A DNA stretch of 64,000 bases from VGTK01 sp046327915 (GCA_046327915.1 JAXLXO010000003.1:310001-374000), one strand, 5' to 3'; shown: positions 52,900 to 62,414, counted from the first letter of the stretch. Notes: a model not told the origin generated them from the sequence alone. Program-made: numbers and translations.

Positions 52900-52937
52900 G
52901 GCGGTGGAGCGGTCTCCATGGAGAACGCTCCACCGCC
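52900..52937. repeat. 12-bp perfect inverted repeat in the leader
   Basis: GGCGGTGGAGCG (52900-52911) pairs with CGCTCCACCGCC (52926-52937). Inside it, TCTC-CATG-GAGA (52913-52924) forms a second stem, separated from the outer one by a single G/A mismatch. The whole 38 bases could fold into one long hairpin or be read as a palindromic protein-binding site. Confidence 0.8.
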
Positions 52938-52997
52938 TCTTGCCGATCGTGTCCCGGCGCTTCCATCGCTTCGCGCGCCCGGGCACGAATCCGAAAG

Positions 52998-53017
52998 CAC
53001 GCCTCTTCCGAGGCGTG
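52998..53017 (+). promoter_or_regulatory. Hairpin overlapping the ribosome-binding site of the giant gene
   Basis: CACGCCTC (52998-53005) pairs with GAGGCGTG (53010-53017) around loop TTCC. The 3' arm contains GAGG, the only Shine-Dalgarno-like sequence before the GTG start at 53025. Folding would hide it, so translation could be controlled by opening this stem. Confidence 0.5.
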
Positions 53018-53024
53018 ACACACC

Positions 53025-56000
53025 GTGAGACCCAGAAACCGATTCACATCGCGTTGCCGCGGGATTCTCCTTCTCCTCGTCCTCCCCTTCCTCCTCCTCC
53101 CGTCGACCGCCAGTGCGCTCGAGTTCTTCGTCGATGCCGTGACCGGCCTCGACACGCGCTCGACCGTCGAGGCGCAGTCTGCGCTGACGCCGTGGAAGAC
53201 CATCAACCACGCGCTGCAGGCGGTGCAGTCGGGCAACACGATCAAGGTCGCGCCGGGCACCTACGCCGAGTCGGCGCAGTCGCGCTTCGCGAACGTCACG
53301 TTGCGCGCGACCGGTGCTGCGAACGGCGTCGTGATCACGCCGCCGTCCGGACAGGCCGGCCTCGTCGTCGATCATGCGGGAATGCTGGTCGAGGGCTTCG
53401 TCCTCCAGGGCGGCACGCACGGCATCAAGGCGACCGCCGCGGACGGGCTCCGCATCCGCGCCTGCAAGGCGATCGGCCAGACCTTCAACGGCTTTACCGT
53501 CGAGCAGACCAGCGGCGTCACCATCGAGAATTCGGTCGCCGCATCGGCCGGCAGCCGCGGCATCTTCCTCGACCACACGAGCGAGGCGTACGTCCGCAAC
53601 AATCTCGTCTACGCCGCCGGTGAGTGGGGCGTCGACTTCGACAACACCAACGCGAGCGACCCGCAGCCGCCGCTGTCGATGGGCAACGTCGTCGCCTTCA
53701 ACACCATCGCGTCCAACGGCGACGCGGCCGGTGAAGGCGGGCTCCGCCTCAAGAACGCGGTCGGCCAGATCCGCGACAACGTGATCACCGCCAACGCGAC
53801 CACCGGGCTCCGCCTCGACACCGCGGGCTCGGTCGTCAAGAACAACCTGCTGTTCGGCAGCGCCACCCCGGTGAGCCCGGACACGTACGTCCTCGGCGGC
53901 GGCATGATCGCCGCCGACCCGCTGCTGGTCGATCCGGACGGCGCCGACGGCGTGCTGGGCGGCGTCGCGGGCTGGGCCGACGACGTGTTCGCGCTCGGCC
54001 AGGTCGCGTCCGGACAGGGTGCCGACAGCCCCGCGGTCGACGCGGGCTCGGGCAACGCGAGCGCGCTCGACATCGGCGGCTCGACGCGCACCGACGCGGC
54101 CGCCGACACCGGCGTCGCCGACCTCGGCTTCCACGCGGGCGCGCCCGCCTCGACCGGCGTGCCGCCGGTGACGTCGGGCCCCGCGACCTACTACGTCAAC
54201 GCCACCACCGGCAGCGACGCGCGCAACAAGATCCAGGCGCAGTCGCCGCTCACGCCGTGGCAGACCATCGGCCGCGCGCTGAGCGCGACCGGAGCCGCGA
54301 CCAACGACACCGTGCGCGTGTCGAGCGGCACCTACGCCGAGGCCGTGACGACCGCCACCGGCGGCATCACGCTGCGCGCGACCGGCACGGCGATCATCGC
54401 GCCGCCCGCGGGCATCGGCATCACCGTCAATCACACCGGCGTACTGATCGAGGGCTTCACCTTCCAGGGCGGCCTGCAGGCGATCAAGGCGAACGGCGCC
54501 GACGGCCTCACCGTCCGCGAGTGCACGACCAGCGCGCAGACCGGCACCGCGATCAGCGTGAGCGACACCGACGGCGTGATGATCGAGGGCAACGCGATCG
54601 ACGCGCCCGCGGGACGCGGCATCCTCGCCGAGCGCTCGACCGACGTGCACGTCACGGACAACGCCGTCACCGACGCCGGCGAGTGGGCGATCCAGCTCGA
54701 CGCGACCGGCCTCGCCTCGCCGTCGGCGGACAACGAGGTCTCGGGCAACACCGTGACCGATCCGGGACAGGTGAGCCCGGCCGGCGCGATCGACCTCGTG
54801 TACTCGACCGGCGTCGCGATCGGCAACACGACCACGGGCGGCCAGCACGGCATCCGCGCGTCGCTCGCCGACGACCTCGTCGTGCGCGGCTCGAGCGTCA
54901 CCGGTCCCGCCAGCAACGGCATCTACGTCATCGACACGACCGGCGTGCTGGTCGACGACAACGTGGTGCGCAACGCCGGCGCGCGCGGCATCTACCTCGA
55001 GCGCACCGGCGAGGCGTACGTGCGCAACAACCTCGTCGCGGGCTGCGGCGAGTGGGGCATCCAGCTGAACAGCGCGACCGGCGCCGTCGCGCTCGCCAAC
55101 GAGGTCGCGTTCAACACGGTGGTCGGCAACGGCGTCTCGGTGTCGTCCACCGACGGCGGCATCCGCTTCCAGAACGCGCTCGGCCAGATCCGCGACAACG
55201 TCGTCGCGAACAACGACTCGAAGGGCGTCAAGGTCGACAAGGCGGTCTCGATCCACCACAACGACGTCGTCGGCAGCGCGATCCCCTACGAGGACCAGAG
55301 CAGCGACGCGCCGACCTACGCGGCGAACCTCGCCGTCGACCCGCTGTTCGCCGACGCGAACGCGGGCGACTACCGCCTGCAGTCCGCGAGCCCGGTCATC
55401 GACAAGGGCTCCGGGCTCGTCACGCTGCGCGACATCTCCGGCGCGACGCGCGCCGACGGCGTTCCCGACACGGGCATCGCCGACATGGGCCGCCACGTCG
55501 GCGCCGCCGCGTCGAGTGGCTCGCCTCCGGGCCCCGACCCGACGCCGACGCCGACACCCGGACCGACGCCGACGCCGCGTCCCGGCGAAGGCACCGTTCA
55601 CTACGTCGACTGCGCGACCGGCGACGACGGGCGCACCAAGGCGCAGGCGCAGAATCAGGCGACGCCGTGGCGCACGATCCAGAAGGCCGCGAACACGATC
55701 CTGTTCGGCGAGGTCGCGGTGGTCGCGAACGGCACCTGCGAGGTGACGACCGAGATCCAGGTCGACCGCGACGGCATCACGCTGCGCGCGGCGACGCCGC
55801 GCGGCACGACGGTGCGTCGCACGAGCGGCACCGGCAACGTGTTCAACGTCCAGAAGAACGACGTCACGCTCGAGGGCTTCGTCGTCGAGTCGCCGACCCG
55901 CGGCGTGCTCGCGGCGCGCTCGAACGCCGCCGAGGACATCACGAACCTCGTCCTGCGCGGACTCCTCGTGCAGCCGGTCGCGGCGACGATGACCACCGAC

Positions 56001-59000
56001 GGCATCCAGGTACGCGACGGCCTGAACGTCACGGTCGAGGACTCGGTCGTGCGCGGCGCCGCCGGACAGGGCATCGTGCTGAAGCGCGTCGTCGACTCCT
56101 ACGTGCGCAACAACCTGGTGCACGGCTGCAGCGACTGGGGCATCAGCCTCGACAACACCGATGCGGCCGGTGCGGCGACGCCGCCGGTCTCGACCGGCAA
56201 CATCGCCGCGTTCAACACCGTCTACGGCAACAACCGCGGGCTCCGCTTCGTGAACGCGTCGGGCGAGATCCGCGACAACGTCGTGGTCTCGAACGCCTCG
56301 ATCGGCATCAAGTTCGACATCGGCGGTCTCGACACGCTCCTGCACCACAACGACGCGTTCGGCCACACGCAGAACTACGTCGTGCCCAACGGCTTCCAGC
56401 TGTGGGCCTCGAACAAGAGCGTGGATCCGCTGTTCGTGGCACCAGCGAGCTTCGACTTCGCGCTGAGCCAGACCGCCGCCGGACAGGCGGTGCAGAGCCC
56501 GCTGGTCGACGAGGGCAGCGCGCCGGTCGCCGAGATCGACATCTCGGGCACCACGCAGAGCGGCAGCTCGCCGCAGGACGACACCGGCATCGCCGACATG
56601 GGCTTCCACAGCGACGCGTCGAGCTCGACGTCGCCGCCGGGCGGCCCCTCGCCCACTCCAACGCCGTCCTTCTCGACGGTGTGGGTCGACTGCGTGAACG
56701 GCGACGACACCGCGAGCAAGTGGGAAGCGCAGTTCCCGTGGAGCGCGTGGAAGACGATCGCCAACGCGCTGACGCAGGTCACGAGCGGCGACACCGTCGT
56801 GGTGCGCTCGGGCGAGTGCGCCGAGTCGGTCACGGTCGCGACCGCGGCGGTCACGCTGCGCGCGGAGGTCCGCGGCGACACGACCATCCGCCCGCCGGCC
56901 GGGGCGACCGGCATCACCGTGCGCGGCGACTCGGTCGTCGTCGACGGCTTCGTCGTGCGCTCCGACAAGGAAGGCATCCTGGTCGCGAAGGAGAGCAGCG
57001 GGCAGAAGCTGCAGGACGCGGTGATCCGGCAGAACCGCGTCAAGTCGCGCACGGCGAACGGCACCATCTCGACCAACGGCATCCGCGTGCGCAACGGACA
57101 GAACGTCCTGCTCGACGGCAACGTCGTCACCGACGCCGTGCAGTCGGGCATCGTCTTCCGCCAGGGCACGATGAACTACGTGCGCAACAACCTCGTGCTC
57201 GGCAGTGGCGAGTGGGGCATCCACCTCGACAACGGCGACGGCGTCGCGATGTCGACCGGCAACATCGTCGCCTTCAACACCGTGCACGACAACGGAACGA
57301 CCGCGGCGCAGGGCGGCATCCGCTTCTCGAAGGCGAGCGGCGAGATCCGCGACAACCTGACCGTCGCGAGCTCGGGGCCGGGCGTCAAGACGGACACGCA
57401 GCCGACCTACGTCCACCACAACGGCATCTTCGGAAACCCCGTTCCGATCGAGAGCGACGTCGCAGCACCGCCCGCGGTGTGGGCGAACGTCGAGCAGGAT
57501 CCGCTCTTCGTGGCGCTCGGCGTGTCGGGCTTCCAGCTGCAGCAGCTCGCGGCCGGACAGGCGTCCGAGAGCCCGATGGTCGACTCCGGATCGGGCGAGC
57601 CCGCGGCGCGCGACATTTCCGGCTCGACGCGCACCGACGGCCTGCCCGACGACGGCATCGCCGACATCGGCTATCACGCGGGTGCGGCGGCCTCGACCGG
57701 CAAGCCCGCGATCCAGGATCCGCCGACCGGCGATCCGACGCCGGGCAGCGGCTTCACGTACTACGTCGATCCGGTGAGCGGCTCGAACACGCGCACGCTG
57801 GTCGAGGCGCGCTCGCAGGCGACGCCGTGGAAGACGATCTCGTTCGCGATGACCAAGGTGTCCGCGGGCGACGTGATCTCGCTCGCGCCCGGCACCTACG
57901 CCGAGCAGGCGGACTTCGCGCAGAGCGCGCTCACGCTGCGCGGACAGGGCACGCTCGGCGGCGTCGTGATCGCGGCGCCGACCGGTACTGCGGGCGTCAA
58001 CGTCGACGGCTTCCACGACGCGCGCATCGAGAACCTCGTCGTGCAGGGCGGCGCGCAGGGCGTCACCGCGACGATGGCGGACGGCATCCGCGTGACGGGT
58101 GTCGCGGTAGTCAGCCCGTCGACGGTCGGCATCCGCGTACGGCAGACGAACGGTGCCCGGATCGACGGCTGCATCGTCACCGGGGCCGTCAATTACGGCA
58201 TCCTGCTGCCACGCACGAGCAACGCCTACGTGCGCAACAATCTCGTCTACGCGAACGCGGGCTGGGGCATCTCCGTCGATGCCGACGGCTTCGCGACCTC
58301 GACCGGCAACGTCGTCGCGTTCAACACGATCCATCAGAACGGCAGCGGACTGCGGCTCCTGAACGCGAGCGGCGACATCCGCGACAACAACTTCACCGAG
58401 ACGGTGGACCTCGCGCTCTACCTCGCCGGTCCCAACCTGAGCGCGCACCACAACAACTTCTCCGCGAACGGACGCGACCGCGACAAGGCGTCGGCGTTCG
58501 CGGGCAGCATCGTCGTGTGGTCGAACATCGGGAAGAACCCGCGCTACGAGGAGCCCGCCGGTCTCGACGGCATCCTCGGCGGCAGCGGCTGGGCCGACGA
58601 CGACTTCCGCCTCGAGCAGCTCGCGGCGGGCGGCGAGTTCGACAGCCCGGTCGTGAACGCGGGCTCGGGCCAGGTCGCGACGCTCGACATCGGCGGCAGC
58701 ACGCGCAAGGACGCGGTCGCCGACACCGGCGTCGCGGACATCGGCTACCACTACGGCGCGCCGGCTGCGGTCGCACCGCCGACGCCGCAGACGCCGCCGA
58801 CGACGTTCACGTGGACCTACTACGTGTCGCCCGGTGGCAACGACGCCAACTCGGACGCGACCGCGCGCAACGTCGCGACGCCGTGGAAGACGATCACGAA
58901 GGCGCTGCAGCGGATCAACGCCGGCGACACCATCGTCGTGCTGCCCGGCACGTATGCCGAGTCGCTGCAGATCCAGGACGCCGACGCGACGCTGATGGCG

Positions 59001-61058
59001 CAGACGTCCGGCACGGTGACGATCACGCCGCCCGCGAACACGCAGAAGGGCATCAGCATCGCGGCGACGGGTGTGACCGTCGACGGCTTCGTCGTGCGCG
59101 GCGCGAGCACCGGCATCTCCGCGGAGGCCGGCGCGAGCTCGGTCACCGTGCGCAACAGCGCGGTGATCGGCGCCACCATGGACGCGTTCCGCGCCTTCTC
59201 GCTCGACGGCGCGGTGTTCGAGAACGACGTCGCCGCCGGAGCCGGCGGCGCGGGCTTCGCGCTGCGCAAGGCGACCAGCGTCACCGTGCGCAACAACCTC
59301 GCCTACGACAACGCCGAGTGGGGCATCCACGTCGACAACACGCCGGTCGGTGCCGAGGTGGTTCCGGTCTCGACCGGAAATCTCGTCGCGCAGAACACCA
59401 CCGCGTTCAACACGCTCGGCAACGTCCGACTCGCCAACGCGATCGGCGACGTGCGCGACAACGTGATCGCGGACACGCCGGGCACCGGCCTCGCCATCAC
59501 CACGGCGGGCGCGGTGCTGCTGCAGAACGGCTTCCATCAGGCGACGACGCTGCTCGACCCGCCGAGCTACCTCTTCTGCGGCGGCTGCACCGGCAACGTC
59601 GTGCGCGACCCGCGCTTCGTGAAGCCCGAGGGCAACGACGGCCAGCGCGGCGGCGACTTCTGGGCGGACGACGACTTCCGCCTGTCGCAGACGTCTGCGG
59701 GACAGGCGTCGCAGAGCGACGCGGTCGACTTCGGCTCCGATACCGTCTCCGTGCTCGGCATCACCGGCAGCACCGCAACGACCGGCGCCGCCGACACCGG
59801 CACCGCCGATCTCGGCTTCCATTACTCCGCGTCGAGCCGCGCCCTGCCCGCACCCGGCGCGACAACGACACCGACTCCGACGCCGAGCCCGACGCCGACC
59901 AACACGCCGACGCCGACGCCGACCGGCGGCCCGACCGCGACGCCGACTCCCACGCCGACGCCGGCCGTCACGCCGAGCCCGACGCCTGCGCCGACCTCGA
60001 GCCCGACGCCGTCACCGACGCCGTCGAGCGGTCCGACGCCGATCGCGACCGCGCTCTACATCGATGCGACCATCGGCAACGACGCGCGCACGCGCGAGCA
60101 GGCGAGCTCCCCGACCATGCCGTGGCAGACGATCGGACACGCGGTGGCGCAGGCCGCGGCCGGCGACACGCTGCTGGTCGCGCCGGGCGACTATGCCGAG
60201 ACGGGATCGCTCGTGTTCAACGCCGACGGCGTGTCGCTGATCGGCCAGGGCGCCGACGCATCCGCGGTGCGCTTGACGGTACCCGCGGCGGCGGACGCAC
60301 TGCGCGTCAAGTCGGCGAACGTCCACGTCGCGAAGCTGTGGGTCGACGGCGGCAAGCGCGGCGTGTTCGCGCTCGGCGGCGCCGACGGCCTCGAGCTGCA
60401 GAACGTGACCGTCACGAACAGCGCGGCCGAGGGCATCGCGATCGACCTCGCGGCCGACGTGGCGATCCGCGGCTGCATCGTGACCGGCGCGGCGTCGACG
60501 GGCATCAGCTCGCGGCGCGCCGCGGGTCTCATCATCCGCGACACCGACGTCTACGCGAACCAGGCTTCGGGCGTGTTCATCCGCAAGGGCGACGCCGAGC
60601 TGTCGTTCCTCACCGTGCACGCGAACGCGGGCCGCGGCGTGCGCTCGCTCGGCGCCGACGTGCACCTGCACGACGGCATCGTGTCGAACAACGGCGGTGC
60701 GGCGGTCTTCGTGCGCGGCGCGAAGCCGTTCGCGCTCGACCACATGCTGCTCTTCGGCAATGCGTCGGGCGTCAACGACGACACGCCGCCGGTGATCGTG
60801 CAGAGCGGTCCCGCGACGATCGTCGCCGACCCGCTCTACGTCGATCCGGACGGAAGCCAGGGCGGAGGCGATGGCGTTCTCGGTGGCGCCGGCTGGGCCG
60901 ACGACGACCTGAGCCTGAAGCAGCCCCCGGCACAGGGCGTGACCAGCCCCGCGGTCGACACCGGCTCCGGCACGGTCGCGGCCCTCGGCGTGACCGGATC
61001 GACATCTTCGAATGGCGCAGCCGACGCCGGCGTGGCAGATCTGGGAGCACACAGATGA
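53025..61058 (+). CDS. Giant secreted seven-module beta-helix protein
   Basis: A 2677-residue protein. The signal peptide (GILLLLVLPFLLLPSTASA) is followed by seven homologous modules of about 330-470 residues, starting near residues 33, 388, 858, 1219, 1578, 1931 and 2343. Each opens with a YYVD-x-x-x-G-x-D-x-R-type segment, then TPWKTI and PGTYAE, and carries AYVRNNLVY, GEWGI, STGN-x-VAFNT and IRDN rungs of a right-handed parallel beta-helix (NosD/pectate-lyase-like). Most end in a GWADD and IADIGYH segment. Thr-Pro linkers join several modules. No transmembrane or sorting motif was seen at the C terminus, and no catalytic set was identified. GTG start with GAGG inside a hairpin; the stop overlaps the next gene (ATGA). 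Confidence 0.88.
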   Translation: MRPRNRFTSRCRGILLLLVLPFLLLPSTASALEFFVDAVTGLDTRSTVEAQSALTPWKTINHALQAVQSGNTIKVAPGTYAESAQSRFANVTLRATGAANGVVITPPSGQAGLVVDHAGMLVEGFVLQGGTHGIKATAADGLRIRACKAIGQTFNGFTVEQTSGVTIENSVAASAGSRGIFLDHTSEAYVRNNLVYAAGEWGVDFDNTNASDPQPPLSMGNVVAFNTIASNGDAAGEGGLRLKNAVGQIRDNVITANATTGLRLDTAGSVVKNNLLFGSATPVSPDTYVLGGGMIAADPLLVDPDGADGVLGGVAGWADDVFALGQVASGQGADSPAVDAGSGNASALDIGGSTRTDAAADTGVADLGFHAGAPASTGVPPVTSGPATYYVNATTGSDARNKIQAQSPLTPWQTIGRALSATGAATNDTVRVSSGTYAEAVTTATGGITLRATGTAIIAPPAGIGITVNHTGVLIEGFTFQGGLQAIKANGADGLTVRECTTSAQTGTAISVSDTDGVMIEGNAIDAPAGRGILAERSTDVHVTDNAVTDAGEWAIQLDATGLASPSADNEVSGNTVTDPGQVSPAGAIDLVYSTGVAIGNTTTGGQHGIRASLADDLVVRGSSVTGPASNGIYVIDTTGVLVDDNVVRNAGARGIYLERTGEAYVRNNLVAGCGEWGIQLNSATGAVALANEVAFNTVVGNGVSVSSTDGGIRFQNALGQIRDNVVANNDSKGVKVDKAVSIHHNDVVGSAIPYEDQSSDAPTYAANLAVDPLFADANAGDYRLQSASPVIDKGSGLVTLRDISGATRADGVPDTGIADMGRHVGAAASSGSPPGPDPTPTPTPGPTPTPRPGEGTVHYVDCATGDDGRTKAQAQNQATPWRTIQKAANTILFGEVAVVANGTCEVTTEIQVDRDGITLRAATPRGTTVRRTSGTGNVFNVQKNDVTLEGFVVESPTRGVLAARSNAAEDITNLVLRGLLVQPVAATMTTDGIQVRDGLNVTVEDSVVRGAAGQGIVLKRVVDSYVRNNLVHGCSDWGISLDNTDAAGAATPPVSTGNIAAFNTVYGNNRGLRFVNASGEIRDNVVVSNASIGIKFDIGGLDTLLHHNDAFGHTQNYVVPNGFQLWASNKSVDPLFVAPASFDFALSQTAAGQAVQSPLVDEGSAPVAEIDISGTTQSGSSPQDDTGIADMGFHSDASSSTSPPGGPSPTPTPSFSTVWVDCVNGDDTASKWEAQFPWSAWKTIANALTQVTSGDTVVVRSGECAESVTVATAAVTLRAEVRGDTTIRPPAGATGITVRGDSVVVDGFVVRSDKEGILVAKESSGQKLQDAVIRQNRVKSRTANGTISTNGIRVRNGQNVLLDGNVVTDAVQSGIVFRQGTMNYVRNNLVLGSGEWGIHLDNGDGVAMSTGNIVAFNTVHDNGTTAAQGGIRFSKASGEIRDNLTVASSGPGVKTDTQPTYVHHNGIFGNPVPIESDVAAPPAVWANVEQDPLFVALGVSGFQLQQLAAGQASESPMVDSGSGEPAARDISGSTRTDGLPDDGIADIGYHAGAAASTGKPAIQDPPTGDPTPGSGFTYYVDPVSGSNTRTLVEARSQATPWKTISFAMTKVSAGDVISLAPGTYAEQADFAQSALTLRGQGTLGGVVIAAPTGTAGVNVDGFHDARIENLVVQGGAQGVTATMADGIRVTGVAVVSPSTVGIRVRQTNGARIDGCIVTGAVNYGILLPRTSNAYVRNNLVYANAGWGISVDADGFATSTGNVVAFNTIHQNGSGLRLLNASGDIRDNNFTETVDLALYLAGPNLSAHHNNFSANGRDRDKASAFAGSIVVWSNIGKNPRYEEPAGLDGILGGSGWADDDFRLEQLAAGGEFDSPVVNAGSGQVATLDIGGSTRKDAVADTGVADIGYHYGAPAAVAPPTPQTPPTTFTWTYYVSPGGNDANSDATARNVATPWKTITKALQRINAGDTIVVLPGTYAESLQIQDADATLMAQTSGTVTITPPANTQKGISIAATGVTVDGFVVRGASTGISAEAGASSVTVRNSAVIGATMDAFRAFSLDGAVFENDVAAGAGGAGFALRKATSVTVRNNLAYDNAEWGIHVDNTPVGAEVVPVSTGNLVAQNTTAFNTLGNVRLANAIGDVRDNVIADTPGTGLAITTAGAVLLQNGFHQATTLLDPPSYLFCGGCTGNVVRDPRFVKPEGNDGQRGGDFWADDDFRLSQTSAGQASQSDAVDFGSDTVSVLGITGSTATTGAADTGTADLGFHYSASSRALPAPGATTTPTPTPSPTPTNTPTPTPTGGPTATPTPTPTPAVTPSPTPAPTSSPTPSPTPSSGPTPIATALYIDATIGNDARTREQASSPTMPWQTIGHAVAQAAAGDTLLVAPGDYAETGSLVFNADGVSLIGQGADASAVRLTVPAAADALRVKSANVHVAKLWVDGGKRGVFALGGADGLELQNVTVTNSAAEGIAIDLAADVAIRGCIVTGAASTGISSRRAAGLIIRDTDVYANQASGVFIRKGDAELSFLTVHANAGRGVRSLGADVHLHDGIVSNNGGAAVFVRGAKPFALDHMLLFGNASGVNDDTPPVIVQSGPATIVADPLYVDPDGSQGGGDGVLGGAGWADDDLSLKQPPAQGVTSPAVDTGSGTVAALGVTGSTSSNGAADAGVADLGAHR
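59866..60046 (+). repeat. Thr-Pro microsatellite-like linker sequence
   Basis: Irregular repeats of ACGCCG/ACGCCGAGCCCG units encode a linker of about 60 residues, alternating Pro with Thr/Ser, between modules six and seven. A shorter version lies near 55540-55585. Confidence 0.85.
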
Positions 61059-61474
61059 TTCGCACCCTGCCCCGCATCCTCGTCCTGGGCGCCGTCTCGC
61101 TGGCGTTCGTGGTGTCGTGCGCCGAGGTGTCGCACGCGGGCTCGACCGGTGAGGGCGGACGCGTCGGCAACCCGAAGCGCCTGCGCGCGCAGCGCGAGAA
61201 GGCGCTGGGCGGCCGCAAGATGCAGCGGCCTCCCATCCCGGAGCCCGACCAGCGTCTGCCGCTGCGTAGCAGCGCCCTGATCCCGAATCCGGAGCCAAGC
61301 AAGCGCGGTGGCTCCGGGTACACGCGCAACGGCAAGTACTTCTACGAGAATCCGAAGGACATCGAGCTCACGCGCACCAAGCCCGGCGCCGGATACAAGG
61401 CCACCGTGCCGCGGCCGGAGCAGCTCGGCACCGAGCGTCGCGCGAAGGACGGAATCCGCAACAGCCCGAAGTGA
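61055..61474 (+). CDS. Small basic secreted protein coupled to the giant gene
   Basis: A 139-residue protein. ATG at 61055 overlaps the stop of the giant gene in ATGA, so it is likely translated from the same message. The N terminus (RILVLGAVSLAFVVSCAEVSHAG) is a signal peptide, possibly a lipobox variant (FVVSC). The mature part is basic and Pro-rich (NPKRLRAQREKALGGRKM, PPIPEPDQRLPL, NGKYFYENPKDIELTRTKPG) without recognised motifs. It may assist secretion, anchoring or glycan binding of the giant protein; this is inference from the coupling alone. Confidence 0.75.
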   Translation: MIRTLPRILVLGAVSLAFVVSCAEVSHAGSTGEGGRVGNPKRLRAQREKALGGRKMQRPPIPEPDQRLPLRSSALIPNPEPSKRGGSGYTRNGKYFYENPKDIELTRTKPGAGYKATVPRPEQLGTERRAKDGIRNSPK

Positions 61475-61529
61475 GCGCGCGGCCGCGCGCGTGCGTTGCA
61501 TCGTCGGCGGCCGGTTGCGATAAGCCCGC

Positions 61530-62297
61530 ATGCCGTCGCTCGAGGGGAAGCGCGCGCTCGTCATCGGGGTGGCGAACGAGCGCAGCATCGCGTGGGGGAT
61601 CGCCCAGGCGCTGCAGCGCGAGGGCGCGCGGCTCGGCTTCACCTTCCTCGGCGACGCCCTGGAGCGCCGCGTGCGGCCGCTCGCGGAGAGCGTCGGCGCC
61701 GACCTGATCGCGCCCTGCGACGTCTCCGACGACGCGCAGATCGACGCGCTCTTCGCCGAGGTCGATCGCGTCTGGGGCGGCCTCGACATCCTGATCCACG
61801 CGGTCGCGTTCGCGAACCGTGACGACCTGTCGGGGCGCTTCGTCGACACGCCGCGCGAGGGCTTCCGGCTCGCGCTCGACGTGAGCGCGTACTCTCTGGT
61901 CGCGGTGACCCGCGCCGCCGAGCCGCGCATGAAGGACGGCGGAGCGGTTCTCACTCTGACCTTCGCCGGCAGCGAGCGCGTGTTCCCGAACTACAACGTG
62001 ATGGGCGTCGCGAAGGCCGCGCTCGAAGCGTCGATGCGCTACCTCGCGGCCGACGTCGGCCCCTCCGGGATCCGCGTCAACGCCATCAGCGCGGGGCCGA
62101 TCAAGACGCTGTCCGCCGCCGGCATCCACGGCTTCCGCGACATGCTGCACGTCGCCGAGGCGCGCGCCCCGCTCCGCCGCAACGTGAGTCAATCCGACGT
62201 CGGCGAGCTCGCGGTCGCGCTGTGCGGTCCGGCGGGTGCCGGCGTCACCGGACAGGTGCTCTACGTCGATGCCGGTCTCAGCATCCTCGGCGTCTGA
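61530..62297 (+). CDS. fabI: Enoyl-ACP reductase FabI
   Basis: A 255-residue SDR-type enoyl-ACP reductase. LVIGVANERSIAWGIAQAL binds NADH, and the YNVMGVAK segment supplies the Tyr-x6-Lys active site typical of FabI. VNAISAGPIKTLSAAGI and VTGQVLYVDAGLSILGV close the fold. It reduces enoyl-ACP in the last step of each fatty-acid elongation cycle. It lies 55 bases after the small secreted gene but is functionally unrelated; a hairpin follows its stop. Confidence 0.95.
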   Translation: MPSLEGKRALVIGVANERSIAWGIAQALQREGARLGFTFLGDALERRVRPLAESVGADLIAPCDVSDDAQIDALFAEVDRVWGGLDILIHAVAFANRDDLSGRFVDTPREGFRLALDVSAYSLVAVTRAAEPRMKDGGAVLTLTFAGSERVFPNYNVMGVAKAALEASMRYLAADVGPSGIRVNAISAGPIKTLSAAGIHGFRDMLHVAEARAPLRRNVSQSDVGELAVALCGPAGAGVTGQVLYVDAGLSILGV

Positions 62298-62302
62298 CGT
62301 CC

Positions 62303-62321
62303 GGGTCGGCTGCGCCGACCC
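62303..62321 (+). terminator. Hairpin after fabI
   Basis: GGGTCGGC (62303-62310) and GCCGACCC (62314-62321) form a perfect 8-bp stem with a TGC loop, five bases after the fabI stop. Confidence 0.6.
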
Positions 62322-62336
62322 CGACGGAGCCACGCG

Positions 62337-62414
62337 ATGACGTTCGGGACGTGGGTGCTGTTCGCCGTCGGGATCGCCGCCGGGCTCGCGCTGATGCGCG
62401 CGCTCAGCCGCTGA
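62337..62414 (+). CDS. Possible 25-residue single-helix membrane peptide
   Basis: ATG at 62337 opens a 25-codon frame, MTFGTWVLFAVGIAAGLALM then RALSR, a single hydrophobic helix with a positive end. CGGAG lies 8 bases upstream. It sits between the fabI hairpin and another hairpin that overlaps its stop. Small membrane proteins of this shape are easy to miss; without conservation data it stays a candidate. Confidence 0.4.
   Translation: MTFGTWVLFAVGIAAGLALMRALSR

Larger units (their letters stand above)
52635..53024. other. Structured leader of the giant beta-helix gene
   Basis: This 390-base stretch has no gene. It contains three perfect inverted repeats: a terminator-like hairpin at 52639-52656, a 12-bp stem at 52900-52937 and a hairpin at 52998-53017 that includes the GAGG ahead of the next GTG start. 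No clear -10/-35 pair was recognised. Confidence 0.6.

Noticed and set aside
52998..53017. Possible intrinsic terminator at the leader hairpin
   Set aside because: There is no T run after the stem, and it ends 7 bases before the start codon, so control of translation is more likely than termination.
52794..59822. A 2342-codon open frame on the - strand opposite the giant beta-helix gene
   Set aside because: It is the mirror of repetitive, GC-biased codons. Its product is Arg/Ala/Val/Asp-rich without motifs or signal peptide, while the + strand frame has a signal peptide and seven clear modules.
54257..61054. A 2000+ codon frame on the + strand, offset from the giant gene
   Set aside because: It is the next reading frame of the same sequence, Arg-rich with no structure. 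Only its last 140 codons (from 61055) form a real gene.
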